DNA of 6,936 nucleotides from the NCBI GenBank assembly GCA_964424205.1, contig CAYRIF010000201.1, forward strand, positions 1 to 6,936, given 5' to 3'. Shown in pieces: positions 1 through 5,022 of this stretch. Within the stretch, counting starts at the first letter, position 1, and every line of letters begins with the position of its first letter. This stretch comes from CAYRIF01 sp964424205 (GTDB lineage Bacteria; Bacteroidota; Bacteroidia; Cytophagales; Cyclobacteriaceae). A model generated the notes under the pieces. It saw only the letters and a program-made list of their open reading frames with translations, was not told where the DNA came from and made no database searches. The translations under genes and the position numbers were made by a program.

Positions 1-985
1 AGCCGAGCCACAATGTGCGCATGGTTTTTTTGGAAACTCCTTTCCATTCTTTAAAATACAATCCCCATAGTGTACTAAAAATAATGATAAATGCCATGTG
101 CAAAGTCCAGCTCGCAAATTTAAACTCCTCTCCTAAAAATGTTGCGCCCATTCCGTAAAAGAAAAATTGGAAGTACCATGTTACACCGCCTGCAATTGCC
201 AGCCAGTAATTCTTCGGTTTGTTTGGAATTGTTTTATCCGTAAAATCTCCAAAAGTCTTATTCTTAATACTCAAACCAATCGTCCATATAAAATTAGTCA
301 AAAAACCACCCCATAATATCCAAACCAAAACAGCATTGTTTTGGAATATATCCTGCACGCCGTATTTCAGCGCTTCATTTGCAATGGGTTTTCCTGCTGC
401 TAATCCAAACGCAAAGCAAGCACTCAAAATTCCTGAAACAACGGCAATGACCATTCCTTTGGAAAGGTTAAATTCTGCTACCGCTTCTTTTTGCTGGTCT
501 GCATCCAGGTCTCTTTCTTTAAGTACGCCTGCTTTCCCTGCAATGGCTATTCCAATGAGGCTAATAAATATACCAATCAAAACCATCATGCCACCATCAG
601 TCGCTAACAAGTCAGAAAAAGTGCCTTCATACAACGGTGGAATCAATGTGCCAAAGGCTGCGGTGAATCCTAACGCCACTGCCATTCCTAATCCTATTCC
701 TAGGTAACGCATGGCCAAACCAAAGGTCAATCCGCCAATGCCCCAGAGCATTCCGAAAAGAAAAGTATAAAATTTTGTTTCAGCATCAGCTGCCATCAGT
801 ACTGCCAGTAAATTTGGAACAGTAACCCATGCCATAATGATTGGCGCAAAAATCCAAGCGGCAAAACCCAATACCAACCAGGAGGTTTCCCAGCTCCATT
901 TCTTGATAAGTTTAAACGGTATGTAAAAACTTCCTGCCGCTAGTCCGCCAATGGCATGTAGTAATATTCCTAAGAGTGCACCCAT
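1..985 (-). CDS. rhaT: L-rhamnose/H+ symporter RhaT (partial, C-terminus beyond the left edge)
   Basis: Inner-membrane proton symporter that brings L-rhamnose into the cell. The ATG is at 983-985 and the frame stays open to the window edge, giving 328 residues; E. coli RhaT has 344, so about one last membrane segment is missing. The sequence is very hydrophobic with many membrane helices. It shares landmark stretches with E. coli RhaT as I remember it: FYIPFKLIKKWSWETSW at residues 20-36 (E. coli has FYAPFKKVKKWSWETMW), LFGMLWGIG near 77-85, MRYLGIGLGM at 92-101, EFNLSKG at 171-177, TWYFQFFFYG at 269-278 and a KEW after the last visible helix at 312-314. It is the last visible gene of the minus-strand unit, 97 bases after the aldo/keto reductase. 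No ribosome-binding site is seen, only an A-rich stretch before the ATG. Rhamnose as substrate is inferred from family and from the rhamnulose-phosphate aldolase gene nearby. Confidence 0.94.
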   Translation of the reverse strand, partial: MGALLGILLHAIGGLAAGSFYIPFKLIKKWSWETSWLVLGFAAWIFAPIIMAWVTVPNLLAVLMAADAETKFYTFLFGMLWGIGGLTFGLAMRYLGIGLGMAVALGFTAAFGTLIPPLYEGTFSDLLATDGGMMVLIGIFISLIGIAIAGKAGVLKERDLDADQQKEAVAEFNLSKGMVIAVVSGILSACFAFGLAAGKPIANEALKYGVQDIFQNNAVLVWILWGGFLTNFIWTIGLSIKNKTFGDFTDKTIPNKPKNYWLAIAGGVTWYFQFFFYGMGATFLGEEFKFASWTLHMAFIIIFSTLWGLYFKEWKGVSKKTMRTLWLG

Positions 986-990
986 TTTTT

Positions 991-1030
991 AGTTCTGTAG
1001 TTTCTGATTTCTAGTTTCTAATTCTTGATT
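991..1030. repeat. Degenerate short tandem repeat before rhaT
   Basis: Two adjacent 14-base units at 999-1012 and 1013-1026 both begin AGTTTCT and agree at 11 of 14 positions. A partial unit (AGTTCTGT) precedes them and a further TTGATT follows. The array fills much of the 97-base space between the aldo/keto reductase stop and the rhaT start, and would lie in the transcript just before rhaT. It may be simple slippage or a spacer; no function is evident. Confidence 0.45.
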
Positions 1031-1082
1031 GTTAATTTACTGCCCCCAATCGTCATTCGAAAATCTATCCTCCCAAATTATT

Positions 1083-2045
1083 TTACGCTGCTTCAAAATC
1101 TTTTGTCAATAGTTCTTTTGCTAATTTTAGTTCTTCGTTGGTAAATGCATTGGCATCCGAAGCCGAAACAGCGCCCTGTAATTCGTTTATATTCTTTGCG
1201 CCTGACAATACTGTCGATATCCCTTTTTGATCCAGCACCCAGCGCAATGCCGCTTGTGGCATATTGTTAATATCATCGCGAATCAGGTACTTAAAAGCAT
1301 TCACTTGATCTACCCGCTCTGCTAGTTCCTCTTTGGAATACCTTGAATTGAGTGTTCCTTTAGCAAAAACAGTATCTTTTGTAATGGTGCCTGATAAAAA
1401 TCCGTTTGCCAGACATTCCCTTGCAAAAACACCGATTGGATATTTTTGCAACTCCCCAATCAACTGCTGTGATTCCCTATTCATCAAGCTCAATACTACC
1501 TGAATCACATCAATTTTATTTTCCTTCGCCCACTCGCGTGCCATGTCTTCTGTTTGGTGGAACATAGAGATAGAATGCCCTATAAATCGCACCTTCCCTT
1601 GTTTCTTGACTTGTTCTATTCCTTCCCAAACATCATCATGTATTTCATCAGGAGAAAATGGTGAGTGAAAGAATAGCACATCAATATAATCTGTTTGCAA
1701 GCGCTTAAGACTTTCCTCGACTGAATCTATAATTCTAGATTTGTAAAACTGTGAAGCACCACCTGCAATGCATGGATTTCTTCCAAATTTAGAAGATATA
1801 TGCACTTTATCTCTGTTACCTTTCAATGCCTTGCCTAACACAATTTCTGCCACTCCATCTTGTGCTGTGGTACCATATTGCGGAGCGGTATCAAATATAT
1901 TGATGCCTAAATCAATCCCTGCATGAATGGTATTAATACCATCTTTCTCTGCTACGCCGCCATACACATTGTTGCCAAAAGCCCAGGTGCCTAAACTAAT
2001 CTCGCTTATTTCTAGACCTGTTCTTCCTAACTTTCTAAACCTCAT
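1083..2045 (-). CDS. Aldo/keto reductase family oxidoreductase
   Basis: Cytosolic NAD(P)(H)-dependent oxidoreductase of the aldo/keto reductase superfamily, 320 residues, the normal length for a single-domain TIM barrel. The N-terminus MRFRKLGRTGLEISEISLGT is typical of the family. The catalytic tetrad is complete: Asp52 and Tyr57 (FDTAPQYG), Lys86 (SSKFG) and His127 (FFHSP). A C-terminal SGAKNINEL segment near 281-289 matches the cofactor-phosphate binding region. I chose the ATG at 2043-2045. A TTG seven codons upstream (2064-2066) would add residues inside the preceding gene and is not needed for the fold. With the ATG, the gene starts 4 bases after the creatininase-family stop, so the two are surely co-transcribed. 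The substrate is unknown. Given the locus, a sugar, sugar lactone precursor or lactaldehyde is plausible, but this is inference. Confidence 0.9.
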   Translation of the reverse strand: MRFRKLGRTGLEISEISLGTWAFGNNVYGGVAEKDGINTIHAGIDLGINIFDTAPQYGTTAQDGVAEIVLGKALKGNRDKVHISSKFGRNPCIAGGASQFYKSRIIDSVEESLKRLQTDYIDVLFFHSPFSPDEIHDDVWEGIEQVKKQGKVRFIGHSISMFHQTEDMAREWAKENKIDVIQVVLSLMNRESQQLIGELQKYPIGVFARECLANGFLSGTITKDTVFAKGTLNSRYSKEELAERVDQVNAFKYLIRDDINNMPQAALRWVLDQKGISTVLSGAKNINELQGAVSASDANAFTNEELKLAKELLTKDFEAA

Positions 2046-2049
2046 ATCT

Positions 2050-2760
2050 CTAAATATATTTGTCAACCAATGGCATCATTTTAAGCGACGCATTTTTTAC
2101 AAATTCATTGGCTATTTTTTCTCCACGTGCCACTGTAGAAGGTCTTGGATCTTCGCCAGAAACTGCGTCTATTTCTAAACTAATATCTCTATCCTTTGGT
2201 AAAGTGTCTAAATCTACTGTCTCAGGAGCATAATATAATTGCAAGGACGTTTCACCTAAAGCAGAATGATTTGCTACCAACAGGTCATCAGGCAACACAT
2301 CAAACTCTGCCAATGACCAAAAATGCTTATCAGGATATTTTAAATTAAACTCAGCGGCAACATCTCGTAAAATTTGAAGATGAGGCTCTCCAGCATGTCC
2401 AGATAGTAGCACTACAATTTTAAAACCTTGTTCAGCCAACTGCTCAAAATATTCTTCACAGAACAATCGTATTAATTTTTCAGAGAACTCTATGGAATGC
2501 TTGGGAAAATTAACACCAGGGTATGACTTGATAAGATTTGCCGCTGCACTAATTGGCGGCAGCACCAATCCACCTACTGCCTGGGCTAAGTCAACACATA
2601 GGTGATATGCCTTATGTGTATCAAGCCCTGTTGGATTATGATGGCCATGGTATTCTATTGCTCCCCATGGCAAATAACCAATAGGTGTATTTAGTAAAAT
2701 GGCTTCAATCTGATTTGGGCGAAGCCTATCATAAAGCCCCCAATTAGTCTTATCACCCAT
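2050..2760 (-). CDS. Creatininase family metal-dependent amidohydrolase
   Basis: Member of the creatininase/creatinine amidohydrolase family, whose members use divalent metals to hydrolyse cyclic or linear amide bonds (creatininase, formamide hydrolases of deazaflavin synthesis, the mycofactocin peptidase MftE). It has 236 residues, close to the usual 230-260. Family landmarks are present in order: LPWGAIEYHGHHNPTGLDT (31-49) with probable metal ligands Glu36, His38 and Asp47; LLSGHAGEPH (118-127) with His122, in place of the common NGHGGN; and HSALGETS (165-172) with Glu170, matching the HAGxxETS motif. The start is the ATG at 2758-2760, which overlaps the TGA of the upstream gene by one base (TGATG). 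A TTG three codons earlier is possible but less likely. The creatinine-specific residues cannot be judged, and creatinine is an unlikely substrate in a rhamnose locus. The real substrate is unknown. Confidence 0.9.
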   Translation of the reverse strand: MGDKTNWGLYDRLRPNQIEAILLNTPIGYLPWGAIEYHGHHNPTGLDTHKAYHLCVDLAQAVGGLVLPPISAAANLIKSYPGVNFPKHSIEFSEKLIRLFCEEYFEQLAEQGFKIVVLLSGHAGEPHLQILRDVAAEFNLKYPDKHFWSLAEFDVLPDDLLVANHSALGETSLQLYYAPETVDLDTLPKDRDISLEIDAVSGEDPRPSTVARGEKIANEFVKNASLKMMPLVDKYI

Positions 2761-3584
2761 CAATTCCAATCTTTATGATAAATCAAAGGATTCTGTTTTT
2801 CATTGTTAAGTACGTCACCCACTTTTAATGTTTTGAAGTAATCATCAGGCAACACGTTTTGCTTGCCGTTAAAGATCGCTCCGTCGGGCATATAGGCGCA
2901 GGTCATTGCCTTACGGGTATTCGGTGTCATATTTACCCCTGCTGCATGTATATTTAATCCATTGTGGAATGAGCAACTTCCAGCTTTAATGATAGATGGT
3001 GCTGGTGCTACCGTTTTATATTTGGGGTATGCTTCAAAAATATCTCCCATATTGGCGCCAATCCCTGGCTCAATAAAATCAGTATCTTGATTGGATCCTG
3101 GCATAAAGTACAAACAGCCATTTTGCAAGGTCACATCTTCCAAGGCAATCCAAATACTCAATGCTTCCCGATGACTAAACGACCAAAATGGTGTGTCTAA
3201 ATGCCAGGCAGTAGCATTACCCCATGGTTGTTTTACTAATGATTGGTCATGCCAAATTCTAATACCCGCTACCTGTGCTAAATCAGCAGCCATTTTGCCA
3301 ATTCGCTTATCAAACATCAATTCCTTTACACCATCATCTGTCATCCAAAGGTTTACTATTTGATCAAACACTTTACCGAAATAATCCGCGTTATCATTAA
3401 TGCCATCAGACTCTCCAGTTTTAATCTCCGAATGTGGAAATTTCTGTCCGCTCCTATCTGCTACCGCTTTGTCAATGGTAGATTTCCAATGCGCCACTTC
3501 CTCTTGGTTTAGAAAATCCTTAAAAATTAGAAATCCATTTTTTCTATAGGTCCTTATTTGTTCTAGGGTTAGGTTTGTATTCAT
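2760..3584 (-). CDS. Phytanoyl-CoA dioxygenase (PhyH) family protein
   Basis: Predicted Fe(II)/2-oxoglutarate-dependent oxygenase of the PhyH family, 274 residues with no signal peptide, so cytosolic. The double-stranded beta-helix signature is intact: the iron-binding HxD is His128 and Asp130 in TAWHLDTPFW, the distal iron ligand is probably His213 in NIHAAGVN, and Arg224 in NTRKAMTCAYMPDG is placed to bind 2-oxoglutarate. The N-terminal segment (TLEQIRTYRKNGFLIFKDFL, 6-25) is the usual opening of this family. It is the first gene of the minus-strand operon, preceded by a 219-base leader/promoter region with a candidate regulator site and a strong hairpin, and its stop overlaps the next start. 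Bacterial members hydroxylate diverse small molecules (for example ectoine) and seldom use phytanoyl-CoA. Here a rhamnose derivative or glycoside substituent is a possible target, which is speculation. No ribosome-binding site is visible. Confidence 0.92.
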   Translation of the reverse strand: MNTNLTLEQIRTYRKNGFLIFKDFLNQEEVAHWKSTIDKAVADRSGQKFPHSEIKTGESDGINDNADYFGKVFDQIVNLWMTDDGVKELMFDKRIGKMAADLAQVAGIRIWHDQSLVKQPWGNATAWHLDTPFWSFSHREALSIWIALEDVTLQNGCLYFMPGSNQDTDFIEPGIGANMGDIFEAYPKYKTVAPAPSIIKAGSCSFHNGLNIHAAGVNMTPNTRKAMTCAYMPDGAIFNGKQNVLPDDYFKTLKVGDVLNNEKQNPLIYHKDWN

Positions 3585-3598
3585 TTGGGTTATGTTTA

Positions 3599-3651
3599 AA
3601 ATGGTTCCTACTCAAGCTTTACAATATGCAAAATCCTTGTAGAAACCATTT
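3599..3651 (-). promoter_or_regulatory. Long hairpin in the leader of the PhyH operon
   Basis: Inverted repeat with 13-base arms at 3599-3611 and 3639-3651. As RNA from the minus strand the arms AAAUGGUUUCUAC and GUAGGAACCAUUU pair over all 13 positions, with one G-U wobble. Inside, after a 2-base GA bulge, AAG pairs with CUU, and UUUGCA pairs with UGUAAA (one G-U) around a UAU loop, so nearly the whole 53 bases fold into one arm. It ends 14 bases before the PhyH ATG. No U-tract follows, so it does not look like an intrinsic terminator. It may affect message stability or translation, or be read as DNA. Confidence 0.55.
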
Positions 3652-3709
3652 ACAAATTTTGTCTCAGAGATAATCACTCTCCAATTATAACAACAATTAA
3701 CTTTACAAT

Positions 3710-3719
3710 GGTAAATATA
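3710..3719 (-). promoter_or_regulatory. Candidate -7 box of the PhyH-rhaT operon
   Basis: On the minus strand this reads TATATTTACC; the first eight bases match the Bacteroidota -7 consensus TAnnTTTG at all but the last position. The identical ten bases occur before the divergent aldolase gene at 4986-4995, in the same orientation relative to the candidate operator. No TTTG is found 17-19 bases upstream, where the operator lies instead. A second candidate, TATAATTG at 3682-3689 with a TTG 16 bases upstream, cannot be excluded. Confidence 0.4.
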
Positions 3720-3734
3720 AATTAAGAAATCATT

Positions 3735-3750
3735 ATCCTGTAGTGTCCTG
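3735..3750 (-). promoter_or_regulatory. Candidate GntR operator before the PhyH-rhaT operon
   Basis: On the minus strand the sequence is CAGGACACTACAGGAT. It matches the site at 4949-4964 at 15 of 16 positions, the single difference being G for T at position 4. The core is an imperfect palindrome (CAG/GA-CAC-TACAG) of the GTAnnnTAC type, which suits a dimeric GntR-family protein. It lies 15 bases upstream of the candidate -7 box, where a -33 element would be expected. The assignment to the neighbouring regulator is inference from position and repetition. Confidence 0.6.
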
Positions 3751-3803
3751 CTTTTATGGAAAAATAGCTATTGTGTCTGTGATATCCCAACCGCATCAAT
3801 CTT

Positions 3804-4844
3804 TCAAACAGAATTTCTGTCAATAAATCTAAATTCGTTCTTTAAAGCTCCTTTCTTGTTATTTAATATCATCTCTGCAGCCATCTCTCCCATAACTTTG
3901 AAATCTGTACTAATGACTGTAATTCCAAGCAACTCTTTAAGTGGTGTATCATTGTATGAAACGATTCCTATTTCCTTGCCCAAAATTAGTTTTTCCTCAC
4001 GAACTTGCTTGACCAAGTTAACCAAGTCTCTTTCTGCGATGGTTACAAAACAATCCAACTTTTGAAGATCCATATCCTCATATATTTGATCAATTATTTC
4101 AGCGTCAAAAGAATGCTCTCCACAAAATTTCTTAAACCCCAAGATGATTTCTTTAGGATATGGATAAGTAGAAACCCGAGGGTATACAAGGATTATTTTT
4201 TTATACTTTGATAATTTCCTATACCCATCATTTAATGCATTATAAATATCTAATTCAAAATGTTGATAAATATTGATGTATTCTCCTTTGAGTTGTGGTA
4301 GCTGCTTGTCTAATAATACCAATTTATTCATCGGTATTTTTTTCATCACCGCTAAAGCCTTTTCCGTAAAACCCGAGTAATTCAAATCTTGGTCTTTGAA
4401 ATGCGGCATAACGACATAATAATCATAGCCTCCAATATTTTTTTCTATATGATTTAAAAAAAGAGATTCATCATAATGGTAAATGAATAAACTCACGTGG
4501 GCATTTACCCCCATGGTTTTTACAAAAGCATTATAAATTTCAGTTTTGTAAGTGCTTAACTTGTTAACCAAAAAGAATATATTGACTTTTGAAATCATAG
4601 CTGTTTTCGCAGTATAATATCCTTTGCCTTTGACTGCAACAATAATCTTTTTTTCTTTGAGTTGTCGGTATGCCTTTTCAACAGTATCACGAGACAAGTA
4701 GCAATCTTCACTCAATTCATTAATGGAAGGAATTTTCTCCCCTACTTTCAAATTACCATTGGATATCTCATTAATGATGGAATCCACAATTTGCTTGTAT
4801 TTTGGGATTCTAGAATTATCATTGATGGTAATTAAACTTTTCAT
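3804..4844 (-). CDS. GntR-family transcriptional regulator with a periplasmic-binding-protein-like sensor domain
   Basis: DNA-binding regulator of 346 residues, far longer than the 120-240 of simple GntR proteins. Residues about 13-78 form the GntR winged helix-turn-helix: PKYKQIVDSI, GEKIPSINELSED, then the recognition helix SRDTVEKAYRQLKEK (51-65) and the wing KGKGYY (72-77). Residues about 86-330 resemble the sugar-binding domain of LacI-type repressors, including the late GIVSYND and VISTDFKVMGEMAAEMIL segments. This two-part design is common among Bacteroidota sugar-catabolism regulators. The ATG is at 4842-4844 and an exact Bacteroidota promoter lies about 50 bases upstream. The gene sits between the two transcription units that share a 16-base site, so it most likely controls both, with rhamnose or a pathway intermediate as effector. 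Whether it represses or activates cannot be read from the sequence. Confidence 0.92.
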   Translation of the reverse strand: MKSLITINDNSRIPKYKQIVDSIINEISNGNLKVGEKIPSINELSEDCYLSRDTVEKAYRQLKEKKIIVAVKGKGYYTAKTAMISKVNIFFLVNKLSTYKTEIYNAFVKTMGVNAHVSLFIYHYDESLFLNHIEKNIGGYDYYVVMPHFKDQDLNYSGFTEKALAVMKKIPMNKLVLLDKQLPQLKGEYINIYQHFELDIYNALNDGYRKLSKYKKIILVYPRVSTYPYPKEIILGFKKFCGEHSFDAEIIDQIYEDMDLQKLDCFVTIAERDLVNLVKQVREEKLILGKEIGIVSYNDTPLKELLGITVISTDFKVMGEMAAEMILNNKKGALKNEFRFIDRNSV

Positions 4845-4893
4845 TTAAGAAAAACAATCAGGGTAGTAAAAAATGTACTTACAAACTTACCTA

Positions 4894-4922
4894 CAAAAGT
4901 ATACTTTGCAAATAAATTCAAA
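4894..4922 (-). promoter_or_regulatory. Bacteroidota-type promoter of the GntR regulator gene
   Basis: On the minus strand, TTTG (4919-4922) is followed after exactly 17 bases by TACTTTTG (4894-4901). This fits the Bacteroidota sigma factor pattern of TTTG at -33 and TAnnTTTG at -7 perfectly. The box lies about 50 bases before the regulator ATG, giving a leader of roughly 40 bases. The -7 box overlaps a perfect 12-base palindrome, AAAGTATACTTT (4896-4907), that could be a protein-binding site. Confidence 0.62.
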
Positions 4923-4948
4923 TTAAGATTTAACGATCCTTTGATAAA

Positions 4949-4964
4949 CAGTACACTACAGGAT
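4949..4964 (+). promoter_or_regulatory. Candidate GntR operator before the aldolase/dehydrogenase gene
   Basis: CAGTACACTACAGGAT, with the imperfect palindrome CAGTA-CAC-TACAG (inner GTA-CAC-TAC perfect at the flanks). Fifteen of its 16 bases recur before the PhyH operon at 3735-3750, in the same orientation relative to the gene it precedes. It lies in the 178-base divergent space, 21 bases upstream of the TATATTTACC block and about 27 bases upstream of the regulator's own -33 element, so it could serve both directions. Confidence 0.62.
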
Positions 4965-4985
4965 GCCGAATTGATATTAAGAAAA

Positions 4986-4995
4986 TATATTTACC
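4986..4995 (+). promoter_or_regulatory. Candidate -7 box of the aldolase/dehydrogenase gene
   Basis: TATATTTACC, identical to the block on the minus strand at 3710-3719, and one base off the TAnnTTTG consensus in its first eight bases. There is no TTTG 17-19 bases upstream. An alternative reading is TTG at 4971-4973 followed after 18 bases by a poor TACCGTTT box. The identity between the two promoters is the main support. Confidence 0.4.
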
Positions 4996-5022
4996 GTTTA
5001 ATCTAAATGAATTTTATACATA

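Noticed and set aside
61..77. Third operator-like sequence, with TAGTGTACT shared with the 4949-4964 site
   Set aside because: It lies inside the rhaT coding sequence near its 3' end, matches only the core with an extra base before it, and encodes ordinary residues (STLWG). Probably chance.
219..707. Plus-strand open frame of 162 codons antisense to rhaT
   Set aside because: The minus strand here encodes a clear RhaT with conserved family stretches. The antisense product is low-complexity and unlike any family I recognise, so it is a shadow.
2064..2066. TTG start for the aldo/keto reductase, and likewise a TTG at 2767-2769 for the creatininase-like gene
   Set aside because: In both cases an ATG a few codons downstream gives the usual family N-terminus and tidy operon junctions.
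1927..2178. Plus-strand open frame across the aldo/keto reductase-creatininase junction
   Set aside because: It lies opposite two well-supported genes with intact motifs, and its product has no recognisable features.
3763..3772. AATAGCTATT palindrome followed on the minus strand by a T-run, as a possible terminator of the regulator gene
   Set aside because: A perfect 10-base palindrome without a loop cannot form a useful hairpin, and the T-run is short. No convincing intrinsic terminator is seen after the regulator.
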